Shown: in pieces, positions 34,863-42,998 of the stretch | Layout: each line of letters opens with the position of its first letter | Numbering within the stretch: the stretch's first letter is position 1 | DNA from: Acidobacteriota bacterium | GTDB lineage: Bacteria > Acidobacteriota > Vicinamibacteria > Vicinamibacterales > CAVVIG01 | Length of the DNA stretch: 64,000 nt | Assembly (NCBI GenBank): GCA_018268955.1 | Contig: JAFDVO010000022.1 | Coordinates: 124,001-188,000 of the forward strand | Direction: 5' to 3' | The notes under the pieces: generated by a model | Seen by the model: only the letters and a program-made list of their open reading frames with translations | Database searches by the model: none | Told to the model about the DNA's origin: nothing | Translations under genes and position numbers: made by a program

Positions 34863-37204
34863 CGCAACTGCGCGTCGACCTCGTCGAAGTACGCCTTGTC
34901 GACCAGCACCTCGCGTGGCTTGCCGCCTGCCGACGGGGAGACGAGCCCTTCCATCTCCATCATGTCCACGAGCCTGGCCGCACGGGAGAAGCCGATGCGG
35001 AGACGACGCTGCAGGTAGGAGATCGATGCCTGGCCGCTCTGGACGACGATGCGGGCGGCCTCGTCGTAGAGGTCGTCCTTCTCCATGTCGATCGCATCGG
35101 CGCCGGTCGGCTTCTCCTCGGCGGTGATCGTCTCGTCGTAGGTCGGCTTGCCCTGCTTGCGCAGGAAGCTGGCGAGCCGCGCGCTTTCCTGTTCCGAGAT
35201 GTAGGGGCCGTGAAGTCGGATGGCCCGGGAGGACGCTGGCGGCAGGAACAGCATGTCGCCCCGGCCCAGCAACTGCTCGGCGCCGTTGCTGTCCAGGATC
35301 GTGCGTGAATCGATCTTGGACGCGACGCGGAACGAAATGCGCGACGGCATGTTGGCCTTGATCAGGCCGGTGATGACGTCCACCGACGGGCGCTGCGTCG
35401 CGAGAATCAGGTGGATCCCGACGGCGCGCGCCATCTGCGCGAGGCGGCAGATCGACTGCTCGACCTCGTTGCCGGCGACCATCATCAGGTCGGCCAACTC
35501 GTCGATGAGGACGATGATCATCGGGAGTGGCTTCGGATACTCGCCGTCTTTCGGCGTGCGCTTCTCCGCGATCATCTGACGGACGTTCCGGTTGTACTGC
35601 TCGAGGTTCCGCACCCCTTCAGCGGCGAGCGTCTTGTAGCGCTCTTCCATCTCGCGCACCGCCCAGCGGAGCGCGTTGGCCGCCTGCTTGGGGTCGACGA
35701 CCACTGGGGTGAGGAGGTGCGGAATGTCCTCGTACATCCCGAGCTCGAGACGCTTCGGGTCCACCATGATCAGCCGCACATCGTCCGGCGTGGCGCGGTA
35801 GAGGATGCTCGTGAGCATCGAGTTGATGCCGACCGACTTGCCGGTGCCGGTCGAGCCGGCGATGAGGAGGTGGGGCATTCCCGCAAGGTCGGTGACGTAC
35901 GGGTCGCCGTGAATGGTCTTGCCGAGGGCGATGGGCAGCTTGGCCGTGCTGCTCTCGTAGGCCTCGGACTCAAGCAGCTCACGGAGCGAGATCTGCGCGC
36001 GCTGGCTGTTCGGGATCTGGATGCCGACCGTGCTCTTGCCGGGGATGCGATCGATCAGGACCGACTCGGCCTGCATGGCGAGGCAGAGGTCGTCGGCCAG
36101 CCCGGTGATCTTCGAGTACTTGACCCCTGCCTCCGGCTTGAACTCGTAGGTGGTGACGACCGGCCCCGGATGGATCTGCGTGACCGTGCCTTCGACCGAG
36201 AACTCGCGGCACTTCTCCTCGAGCAGCCGCGCGCTCGCCATGAGCTCGCGCTCGTCGATCTTGCGCTCCGCCTTCGGCGCATCGAGCAGCGCGAGCGGCG
36301 GCAGCGTGTAGTCGCCGACGCGCCGTTCGGCCGGTGCCTTGGTCGAACCCTCGCTGGGCACGAGCGGCAGCGGGGTCGGGTTGGACACCTTCGGCCTCGG
36401 CGGCGGGACGATCGCCTTCGGAGCCGGAGGCACCGGCGCCGACGCGGGACCTTTCGCCGCCGCCTGTTCGCCCGCGTCCTGCGGCGTGCGCTTCCGCGTC
36501 TGTGCGCGGGAGGCGGCCTGCTCGACGGCCGACACCGCGGCTGGGTCGTCTCCCGCCTGCTTCGTGTGCTTCGCGATCACCTCACGTCGCTGACGCTCGC
36601 GCTCGCGGTTCTCCCGCCATTCTCGGAAGGACGTCGTGGCCTTGAGCGCGCTGTCGCGCGACGACTCGAACATGGTCGAGAACGCGCGCCCGAACGAGAA
36701 CTGCGTGGAGATGATGACGGCGATGAACAGCAGCGCCATCAGGATGATGAGCGAACCGGTCCGCCCGAAGTAGGAGACCATCTCGAGCGACAGCCACTTG
36801 CCGAGATAGCCGCCCCCCGTATTCGACGTCATGCCCGGGACGCCGTCACGCGCGAACGCCATGCTGAGGAACGTGCTGACGCATCCGAAGAGGAGCGCTG
36901 CGCCGACCGCCTTCGTGCCCGGAGCATCGACGGGACGGCACCAGAAGTAGTTCCATCCAAGCACAATCAGCCCGGCGGGGATGGCGAACGCCGCGTAGCC
37001 CACCAGCTGGAACGTCAGCTCGGACAGGAAGGCGCCGACCTGTCCGGCGAAGTTGGCCGTGGCGCCGACCTGGCCGACCTTGAAGAACCACGCCGGGTCC
37101 CTGGGTTCGTAGCTGGCAAGCGAGACAATCCAGAAGAGGGCCGCTGCGAACAGCGCCACTCCCGTGAACTCGCTCATCCGGCGTGAGAGCGTCGAATCCT
37201 TCAC
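34859..37204 (-). CDS. ftsK: DNA translocase FtsK/SpoIIIE
   Basis: A 781-residue septal DNA pump. Four N-terminal membrane segments within 1-190, a charged linker about 200-300, then the RecA-like motor: Walker A AGSTGTGKSVGINSM, Walker B MIIVLIDELADLMM, and LATQRPSVDVITGLIKANMP. The C-terminal gamma winged helix (YDEAARIVVQSGQASISYLQ; RRLRIGFSRAARLVDMME) reads KOPS-like sequences. The linker is short compared with E. coli FtsK. Starts five bases after the rnj stop, so rnj-ftsK-amidase is one operon. Confidence 0.96.
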   Translation of the reverse strand: MKDSTLSRRMSEFTGVALFAAALFWIVSLASYEPRDPAWFFKVGQVGATANFAGQVGAFLSELTFQLVGYAAFAIPAGLIVLGWNYFWCRPVDAPGTKAVGAALLFGCVSTFLSMAFARDGVPGMTSNTGGGYLGKWLSLEMVSYFGRTGSLIILMALLFIAVIISTQFSFGRAFSTMFESSRDSALKATTSFREWRENRERERQRREVIAKHTKQAGDDPAAVSAVEQAASRAQTRKRTPQDAGEQAAAKGPASAPVPPAPKAIVPPPRPKVSNPTPLPLVPSEGSTKAPAERRVGDYTLPPLALLDAPKAERKIDERELMASARLLEEKCREFSVEGTVTQIHPGPVVTTYEFKPEAGVKYSKITGLADDLCLAMQAESVLIDRIPGKSTVGIQIPNSQRAQISLRELLESEAYESSTAKLPIALGKTIHGDPYVTDLAGMPHLLIAGSTGTGKSVGINSMLTSILYRATPDDVRLIMVDPKRLELGMYEDIPHLLTPVVVDPKQAANALRWAVREMEERYKTLAAEGVRNLEQYNRNVRQMIAEKRTPKDGEYPKPLPMIIVLIDELADLMMVAGNEVEQSICRLAQMARAVGIHLILATQRPSVDVITGLIKANMPSRISFRVASKIDSRTILDSNGAEQLLGRGDMLFLPPASSRAIRLHGPYISEQESARLASFLRKQGKPTYDETITAEEKPTGADAIDMEKDDLYDEAARIVVQSGQASISYLQRRLRIGFSRAARLVDMMEMEGLVSPSAGGKPREVLVDKAYFDEVDAQLR

Positions 37205-37209
37205 GTGCG

Positions 37210-38859
37210 TCAGATCTCCATGATCACCGGCAGCACGAAGGGCCGCCGGCCAGATCGCCTGCGGAAGAAGCGGCGCAGCTCGACCCGCAGCTTCTCCTTG
37301 ATGATGCCCTGGTCGGTCCGTTCCTCCAGGCTGGCCTGCTCGAACACCTCGGCGAGCACGCGCGCACCATCGGCCAGGAGTTCCTGGCTGTTCTCCATGA
37401 CGAAGCCGCGCGTGATGATGTCCGGCACGCCTTCGAGGGTTCCGTGCTGCTTGTTGATCGCGACGACCGGCACGACCAGCCCGTCCTCTGCCAGATGGCG
37501 ACGGTCGCGCAGCACCTCGTCCCCGATCTCGCCCGTACGCGTCCCGTCGATCAGCACACGGCCGACCGGAGCCTTCCCCGTGACGCGCCCCCCTTCGTCG
37601 TCGAAGGTGACGATGTCGCCGTTCTCGATCAGCAGGACGTCAGGCCGCGGATCCCGGCCGGCGAACACCCGCTTGGCCACGCCCGCGTGGTGCGACAACT
37701 GGCGGAACTCGCCGTGGACCGGGATGAAGTAGCGCGGCTTGACGAGCGAGAGCACGAGCTTCAGCTCTTCCTCGCTGCCGTGGCCCGAGACGTGGACGTG
37801 CTTCATCCCCTCATGGATGATCGACGTGCCGCGGCGCGCCAGGTGGTTCATCACGCGGCCGATTGCCTTTTCGTTCCCGGGAATCGACCGCGCAGAAATC
37901 ACCACCGTGTCGTCATCCGCCAGCTTCACTGACCGATGGTCGTCGACAGCAATCCGGGAGAGCGCGGACATCGGCTCACCCTGCGACCCGGTCGTGAGGC
38001 ACAGGACGTCCTGCGCCGGATAGCTCATGACGTCGGTGTCCCGGATCTGCAGTCCCGCCGGGACCCGCAGATACCCGAGCCGCTGCGCGATCGCGGAGTT
38101 CTCGATCATGCCGCGCCCGACGAACGCCACTTTCCGGTCGAACTGCGCCGCGAGGTCCACCACAATCTGCATGCGGTAGATGCTCGAGGAGAACGCCGAG
38201 ACGATCAGCTTGCCTTGCGCACTGGTGAAGATCTCCTCGAACGCGTCGACGACCTCGGTTTCGGATCCGGTGAAGCCACGGCGATCGACATTCGTGCTGT
38301 CGGCGAGGAGCGCCAGCACCCCTTCGGCCCCGAGTTCGGCGAAGCGGTGCAGGTCGAAGTGCTCCCCGTCCAGGGGCGTCTGGTCGATCTTGAAATCGCC
38401 GGTGTGGACGATGGTGCCGAGCGGCGTCCTGATCGCCAGCGCGACGCAGTCGGGCATGCTGTGCGTGACCCGGATGAACTCGATCTCGAACGGGCCGACC
38501 GTCGTGCGCTGGCGCGGACGGACCGACTGCAGTTCGCGGTCCTCGAGTCCGTGCTCCTTGAGCTTCGGCTCGACGAGGGCCAGCGTGAAGGGCGTACCGA
38601 TGATCGGGCCACGCACGTGAGCGAGCACGTGCGGCACGCCGCCAATGTGGTCCTCGTGCCCGTGCGTGAGCACGAGCGCCGCGGCGCCGCCTTTCTGTTG
38701 CAGGTAGGTCAGGTCGGGGATGATCCGGTCGACCCCGAGCAACTCGGGATCCGGGAACATCACGCCGGCATCGATCACGATGGTGGTCTCACCATAGGTG
38801 AGCGCCAGCATGTTCATGCCGAACTCGCCGAGCCCGCCAAGCGGAACGATTTCGAGCAT
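37210..38859 (-). CDS. rnj: Ribonuclease J
   Basis: A 549-residue metallo-beta-lactamase/beta-CASP nuclease with 5' exo- and endonuclease activity in mRNA decay and rRNA maturation. The zinc site is THGHEDHIGG; MLEIVPLGGLGEFGMN is the typical N-terminus. beta-CASP motifs are ADSTNVDRRG, TTGSQGEPMSAL and HVSGHGS, with YFIPVHGEFRQL downstream and a C-terminal dimerisation domain. First gene of the rnj-ftsK-amidase operon. Confidence 0.96.
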   Translation of the reverse strand: MLEIVPLGGLGEFGMNMLALTYGETTIVIDAGVMFPDPELLGVDRIIPDLTYLQQKGGAAALVLTHGHEDHIGGVPHVLAHVRGPIIGTPFTLALVEPKLKEHGLEDRELQSVRPRQRTTVGPFEIEFIRVTHSMPDCVALAIRTPLGTIVHTGDFKIDQTPLDGEHFDLHRFAELGAEGVLALLADSTNVDRRGFTGSETEVVDAFEEIFTSAQGKLIVSAFSSSIYRMQIVVDLAAQFDRKVAFVGRGMIENSAIAQRLGYLRVPAGLQIRDTDVMSYPAQDVLCLTTGSQGEPMSALSRIAVDDHRSVKLADDDTVVISARSIPGNEKAIGRVMNHLARRGTSIIHEGMKHVHVSGHGSEEELKLVLSLVKPRYFIPVHGEFRQLSHHAGVAKRVFAGRDPRPDVLLIENGDIVTFDDEGGRVTGKAPVGRVLIDGTRTGEIGDEVLRDRRHLAEDGLVVPVVAINKQHGTLEGVPDIITRGFVMENSQELLADGARVLAEVFEQASLEERTDQGIIKEKLRVELRRFFRRRSGRRPFVLPVIMEI

Positions 38860-39088
38860 CAGGTCTTGTTACGCACACCACAGCCAGCTGCGCCCCGGGC
38901 GGGACGTCGGCGGACGATGGGAGCCGCCTGTCTGGCGGCTCGGTCAGGCGCCTGGGCGCACCTGAAATCCGGGAGGCGGGTTTGCCGACAACACTCGTCG
39001 GTAGAACAAGATAGCTCGAAAACTATAGCACAGGCCCGAGCGGCGGATGCGGGTGAATCTCGTGCCGCCGCCCTTCAGGACCTCCGGT
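38860..39088. other. 229-bp intergenic region with a stem-loop
   Basis: Between the rsmA stop and the rnj start, both minus strand. A perfect stem GAGCCGCC/GGCGGCTC (38921-38928 and 38934-38941, five-base loop) lacks a T-run. TATAGT on the minus strand (39022-39027) could be a -10 box for rnj. No gene is supported. Confidence 0.5.
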
Positions 39089-39940
39089 TCAGGCCCGTAC
39101 GGCGAGGACGGCATCCGCGAGCGTTGCGAACTCCGCGATCGTCAGCGTCTCGGGCCGTCGAACAGGGTCGATGCGCGCGAGCGTCAGCGCTGCCGCCGCC
39201 GTCGCCGGAGTGACCCCGCCGAACGCCAGCAGCGCGTTCCCCAGCGTCTTCCGCCGGCGTGAGAAGACCGCGGTGGTGAGTGCCTCGAGCGTCGACTCGT
39301 CAGTCACGGGCGGCTCGGGGCCGTGAAAGCGGAGGCGGATGAGGCTCGAGTGCACCTTCGGCGCGGGCCGAAAGGCGCCAGGTGGCAGGTTGAGCAGCCG
39401 CTCGACAGCCGCGCGATGTCGTATGAGGACGGTGAGGACGCCGTAGTCGCGTGAACCGGGCTCCGCGAGAAGGCGGTCGGCGACTTCGCGCTGGAGCATG
39501 AGCGTCGCGTCGGCGATCGGCAGGCCGCGTCGGTGCAGGTCGACCAGCCGGAACATGATGGGAGACGCGACGTTGTAGGGCAGGTTGCCCGCCACGCGAA
39601 TCCGGGCCGCGTCCGGCGTCGTTGCCTGAAGTTCCCGCGACAGGACCTCCGCCGGCATCTTCAGGAAGTCACCCTCCAGCACGCGGAGCCCTGGCATCTG
39701 GCGCGCGCGCAAGGATGCCGCGAGGTCGCGGTCGATTTCGCACGCGAGCAACCCGCGGCAGCCGCCGGCCAGCAGGGTCGTGATGGCCCCGGGCCCTGGC
39801 CCGATCTCCAGGAAGACCTCGTCGGCGCCGGGCCTGATGGCCGTCACCACCTTGCGGGCCCAGGCGGGCTCGAGGAAGTTCTGGCCGAATCGCTTGCGGG
39901 CGCGCGGCTTCGGTTCGGTGCGATCAGTCGTCGCGGCCAT
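39089..39940 (-). CDS. rsmA: 16S rRNA dimethyladenosine transferase (KsgA)
   Basis: A 283-residue methyltransferase that dimethylates the two adjacent adenosines near the 3' end of 16S rRNA. Motifs: RKRFGQNFLEPAW at the N-terminus, SAM loop EIGPGPGAIT, catalytic NLPYNVASPI, and the C-terminal helical domain with FRPAPKVHSSLIRL and SRRRKTLGNAL. Its start overlaps the metallopeptidase gene by 17 bases; third gene of the nth-peptidase-rsmA operon. Confidence 0.95.
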   Translation of the reverse strand: MAATTDRTEPKPRARKRFGQNFLEPAWARKVVTAIRPGADEVFLEIGPGPGAITTLLAGGCRGLLACEIDRDLAASLRARQMPGLRVLEGDFLKMPAEVLSRELQATTPDAARIRVAGNLPYNVASPIMFRLVDLHRRGLPIADATLMLQREVADRLLAEPGSRDYGVLTVLIRHRAAVERLLNLPPGAFRPAPKVHSSLIRLRFHGPEPPVTDESTLEALTTAVFSRRRKTLGNALLAFGGVTPATAAAALTLARIDPVRRPETLTIAEFATLADAVLAVRA

Positions 39941-40319
39941 GGCGGTGCCAGTACTCGTCTTCGATGTGCTCGATCTCCTCTTCGCTCAACCCGAAGTAGT
40001 GGCCGATCTCGTGAATCAGCGTCTCGCCGATTGAGATGAGCAGGTCGTCCTCATCAGCCGCCTCGCGCTCGTGCGGCCCCTGGAAGAGGAGGACGCGATC
40101 GGGCAGCGCATTGCCGTGCGCCCATTCCCGCTCGGTCAGCGGCACTCCGGTATACAGCCCGAACAGCTCATCGTCGTCCTCGAGCCCCATCTCCTCGAGC
40201 ACGAGGGGATCGGGTTCGTCCTCGACGACAATGGCCAGATTGTTCATGGCGTCCCGGAACCGGGTCGGGATCATCGTCAGCGCCGTCGCGACGGCGGTCT
40301 CGAACTCGGCGCGTGTCAT
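39924..40319 (-). CDS. Zincin-like metallopeptidase family protein (Zincin_1)
   Basis: A 131-residue acidic protein with the zinc peptidase motif HEIGH (His103, Glu104, His107), LYTGVPLTER and a Glu-rich end. It matches the small zincin family seen widely in actinobacteria and acidobacteria, of unknown substrate. It overlaps nth by four bases at its start and rsmA by 17 at its end. Confidence 0.87.
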   Translation of the reverse strand: MTRAEFETAVATALTMIPTRFRDAMNNLAIVVEDEPDPLVLEEMGLEDDDELFGLYTGVPLTEREWAHGNALPDRVLLFQGPHEREAADEDDLLISIGETLIHEIGHYFGLSEEEIEHIEDEYWHRHGRDD

Positions 40320-41089
40320 TTGCCCTGCTTCCGTGGCTTCACCAGGGTTGGACGCGCAGCCGCCGTTCGCGTGGCGCGAGCGGTGGTCTTACGCTGAGCG
40401 CTCGCGGCAGTGCCGCGCGTGCGCGCGCTCGCCTGTGTGCGCTTGCGTGGGTCGGTCGTCTCGCCGGTGCGGTAGTCGTCGCAGTGGTCCCGCACAAGGC
40501 ACTGCTCGCAGAGCGGCTTGGGCTTGCAGACGCGGCGGCCGTGGAGAATGAGGCAGTCGGACGCGCGGGTCCACCGCTCCGTCGGCACCACCGCACACAG
40601 CTGGGCCTCCACCTTCTCCGCATCGTCCCCCTCGGCGAGGCCGATGCGGTTCGAGACGCGAAGGACGTGGCGGTCCACCGGGAGCCCGGGGATCCCGAGT
40701 GCGTGGCCAAGGACGACGTTGGCGGTCTTGCGGCCGACTCCGGGCAAGGCGGTGAGCGCATCCATGTCCGGCGGCACCTCGCCGCCGTGCTTGTCGATGA
40801 GGGCGGTCGCCATGCCAATGAGCGCGCGGGACTTGGCCCGGAAGAACCCGGTGGAGTGGATCTGCGGCTCGAGTTCCTCAGCCGTGGCCTTCGCCAGGGC
40901 GGCGGGCGTCGGGTAACGCTTGAACAGGGCAGGGGTCACCATGTTCACGCGCTGGTCGGTCGACTGCGCCGAGAGGATCGTGGCGGCCAGCAGCTCGTAC
41001 GCGTTCGAGTAATGCAGCTCCGTGTCCGCACCTGGATGCTGCTCGTCCAGCAGATCGAAGATGGTGATCGTCTCTGTGGCTGACTTCAT
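40316..41089 (-). CDS. nth: Endonuclease III
   Basis: A 257-residue base-excision DNA glycosylase/AP lyase for oxidised pyrimidines. The HhH motif LPGVGRKTANVVLGHALGIP has catalytic Lys121, with catalytic Asp139 in PVDRHVLRV, close to E. coli Lys120 and Asp138. The 4Fe-4S ligands are in CKPKPLCEQCLVRDHC (Cx6Cx2Cx5C). About 45 extra basic, Ala/Thr-rich residues follow the cluster. I start at ATG 41089; a TTG at 41131 would add 14 residues. First gene of its operon. Confidence 0.94.
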   Translation of the reverse strand: MKSATETITIFDLLDEQHPGADTELHYSNAYELLAATILSAQSTDQRVNMVTPALFKRYPTPAALAKATAEELEPQIHSTGFFRAKSRALIGMATALIDKHGGEVPPDMDALTALPGVGRKTANVVLGHALGIPGLPVDRHVLRVSNRIGLAEGDDAEKVEAQLCAVVPTERWTRASDCLILHGRRVCKPKPLCEQCLVRDHCDDYRTGETTDPRKRTQASARTRGTAASAQRKTTARATRTAAARPTLVKPRKQGK

Positions 41090-41166
41090 CCTCACGCCCG
41101 CAGTCCATCTGTCGCCGAAGCGCACGAGCAACGCGCGCGGCGACTGCCAATCAGCAACCCACTGTG

Positions 41167-41490
41167 TCAGTGAATCGGCCCGCCCTTGTTCCAGCCGACA
41201 TTGCTGTACGACTCGGAGTACACGCGCATGTGCTCCTGCAGCGCGTTGATCAGGTTCGGGATGAACTGCACGGGCACGACGATCTTCGCGCGCACCGGGG
41301 CGCGGACGACGTGCTCGGATTCCGCCTCGCGGATCTCCTTCTCGGAGAGCGGCATCACCTCGCAGAAGGTGAGGGTGAAGTCGAACGGCGTGTGCGCGAT
41401 GGAGCAGAAGTTCGAGTATGTCCGGCGTCTGTCGTCCGGGTCGTCTTCAGGGATGATGGTGAAGTTGATCTGCTTGGGCTGATCGGCCAT
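41167..41490 (-). CDS. DUF3467 family protein
   Basis: A 107-residue protein matching the DUF3467 pattern: INFTIIPEDD, the YSNFCSIAHTPFDFTLTFC strand, and KIVVPVQFIPNLINALQEHM. Family members are small, widespread and uncharacterised; the fold is reminiscent of a dimeric beta-sandwich. ATG 41490 is chosen since upstream codons lie in a repeat tract. It stands alone between nth and lexA. Confidence 0.83.
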   Translation of the reverse strand: MADQPKQINFTIIPEDDPDDRRRTYSNFCSIAHTPFDFTLTFCEVMPLSEKEIREAESEHVVRAPVRAKIVVPVQFIPNLINALQEHMRVYSESYSNVGWNKGGPIH

Positions 41491-41504
41491 GGTGAGATCG
41501 TAGC

Positions 41505-41570
41505 GGAAGTAAGAATTGAGATGTGAGAACTTAGAATTCGAATTCTCACGTCTCACGTCTCACGTCGGAA
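41505..41570. repeat. Low-complexity repeat tract between DUF3467 gene and lexA
   Basis: GAAGTAAGAATTGAGATGTG, then an AGAATTCGAATTCT palindrome and three TCTCACG units. Similar in style to the other intergenic tracts. It contains no visible terminator. Confidence 0.65.
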
Positions 41571-41573
41571 CGA

Positions 41574-42179
41574 TCAGTACTTGCGCATGACCCCGACGAC
41601 GACGCCCTGGATCTGGACCTGATTGGGGTCGGCCCAGATCGGTTGCATCGTGGCATTCGCAGGCTGGAGGCGAATCCGGCCGTTGTCCCTGTAGAACTTC
41701 TTGAGCGTGACGTCCGACCCGCCGAGCAGCGCGATGACCATCTCGCCGTTCTCCGCGCTCTTCCGATCCTCGACCACGACGTAGTCGCCGTCGCGGATCT
41801 GCTCGTCGATCATCGAGTCGCCCCGAACACGGAGCACGTACGTGTCGCGCTTGCCCGTGAAGTCTTCAGGGACGGCGATGGTTTCGTTCGAGGCCACCGC
41901 CTCGATCGGGAGGCCAGCGGCAACATAGCCGAGCAGGGGCAGCTCGACCGCGCGGTTCCCCGTTCGGGCCTGGACCATCTCGACAGACCGGCTCCGATTC
42001 CAGGCGCGCTTGATGAACCCCTTCTCCTGCAGGTTCGTGAGGTGCTTGTGGACCGTCGCCAGTGAGGACAGGCCGAAGCGACGGCCAATCTCTTCCAGGC
42101 TCGGCGCGTACCCGTGCTGCTGGATGAATTCGTTCAGATAATCGAGGATTTCTCGCTGCCGTTTGGTGAGCGGGAGCAT
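41574..42179 (-). CDS. lexA: LexA SOS repressor
   Basis: A 201-residue repressor. The N-terminal winged HTH reads LTKRQREILDYLNEFIQQHG then LSSLATVHKHLTNLQEKGFI. The self-cleavage site is Ala88-Gly89 (YVAAGLP), with catalytic Ser122 (RGDSMID) and Lys160 (DVTLKKF). RecA-stimulated cleavage would induce SOS genes. ATG 42179 follows GGAGG at nine bases. I did not find a CTGT-N8-ACAG or GAAC-N4-GTTC operator in its promoter, so the recognition sequence here is unclear. Confidence 0.96.
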   Translation of the reverse strand: MLPLTKRQREILDYLNEFIQQHGYAPSLEEIGRRFGLSSLATVHKHLTNLQEKGFIKRAWNRSRSVEMVQARTGNRAVELPLLGYVAAGLPIEAVASNETIAVPEDFTGKRDTYVLRVRGDSMIDEQIRDGDYVVVEDRKSAENGEMVIALLGGSDVTLKKFYRDNGRIRLQPANATMQPIWADPNQVQIQGVVVGVMRKY

Positions 42180-42205
42180 GGGATCGCGCCTCCTGAGCTG
42201 CACGG

Positions 42206-42234
42206 ACTATATGCAAAGGGAAGGCGAAAATCAA
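42206..42234 (-). promoter_or_regulatory. lexA promoter
   Basis: On the minus strand TTGATT (42229-42234), 17-bp spacer, TATAGT (42206-42211). It leaves a leader of about 20 bases containing the GGAGG ribosome site. Confidence 0.65.
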
Positions 42235-42267
42235 CAGCGTCATCGCTCTTTGTTCGCTACAGCATCA

Positions 42268-42288
42268 GATGCGCGATGTATGATGCGC
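42268..42288 (+). promoter_or_regulatory. vapB promoter -10 box and direct-repeat operator candidate
   Basis: GATGCGC occurs at 42268-42274 and 42282-42288, a 14-bp period. Between them TATGAT (42279-42284) ends six bases before the antitoxin ATG, so transcription probably starts at the ATG. The repeats would suit autorepression by the antitoxin. Confidence 0.45.
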
Positions 42289-42290
42289 CT

Positions 42291-42515
42291 ATGCGCACGA
42301 CGCTGGAACTGGACGACGACGTGCTGGCGGCGGCCAAGGCGATCGCCGTGCACCGCGGTGTCACCGCCGGGCAGGTGATTTCCGAACTGGCGCGCAAGGG
42401 GTTGCGAGTTGAGCGGTCGGCGGCACCGGTCCGGAACGGCGTGCCGCTCCTTCGTTCCGTGGCCGGGCGGATCGTCACGCCACAAATGGTGGACGAGGTC
42501 CTCGATCAGGCATGA
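42291..42515 (+). CDS. VapB-type antitoxin
   Basis: A 74-residue protein with a ribbon-helix-helix N-terminus (MRTTLELDDDVLAAAKAIAV) and a C-terminal toxin-binding segment ending MVDEVLDQA. ATG 42291 lies seven bases after a TATGAT box; an in-frame ATG at 42276 is upstream of the likely transcript start. The stop overlaps the toxin ATG (ATGA). Divergent from lexA. Confidence 0.85.
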   Translation: MRTTLELDDDVLAAAKAIAVHRGVTAGQVISELARKGLRVERSAAPVRNGVPLLRSVAGRIVTPQMVDEVLDQA

Positions 42516-42964
42516 AGCGCCGAGGGGTCGCGCTGCTGGACGTCAACGTCCTTATCGCCCTGTTCGATCCAGATCACGTGCATCATGACGAGGCGCACGA
42601 CTGGTTCGCCGACCACCGGAGTGGCGGATGGGCGACGTGTCCCCTCACGGAGAACGGGTTCGTGCGAACGGCCGCGGCGTTGTCGAGAGGTCGCGAACTC
42701 GTCACGGTGGCGGAGTGTGCGCAGGCCCTGCGGACCTTCACGCAGAGCGGCGACCATGAGTTCTGGCCTGACGACGTCAGCCTGCTCGACACCGAGCTGA
42801 TCAACGTCGACGTCGTCGTCGGTCACCAGCAGTTAACGCATGTCTACCTGCTTGCGTTGGCTGTGAGGCGACAGGGGAGGCTCGTCACCTTCGACCGCAA
42901 GGTGGCCCGGGCTGCCGTCAAGGGGGCGACGGACGCCCACCTCGTCATCATCGAACCAGCCTGA
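42512..42964 (+). CDS. VapC-type PIN-domain toxin with altered active site
   Basis: A 150-residue PIN RNase-like protein: Asp10 (LLDVNVLIALFD), Glu47 (PLTENGFVR), and Asp128 (LVTFDRKV). The third conserved acid, normally Asp in TDxYLLALA, is His110 here (QLTHVYLLALA). Otherwise it fits the family of VapC toxins that cut tRNA or rRNA. It may be weakened or use the histidine as a ligand. Overlaps its antitoxin by four bases. Confidence 0.88.
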   Translation: MKRRGVALLDVNVLIALFDPDHVHHDEAHDWFADHRSGGWATCPLTENGFVRTAAALSRGRELVTVAECAQALRTFTQSGDHEFWPDDVSLLDTELINVDVVVGHQQLTHVYLLALAVRRQGRLVTFDRKVARAAVKGATDAHLVIIEPA

Positions 42965-42998
42965 CACTCGACGTCCGCCTCGGATCGGTTCCTGCGGT

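Noticed and set aside
38921-38941. Intrinsic terminator between rsmA and rnj
   Set aside because: The 8-bp stem is perfect but has no T-run on either strand; recorded only as a stem-loop.
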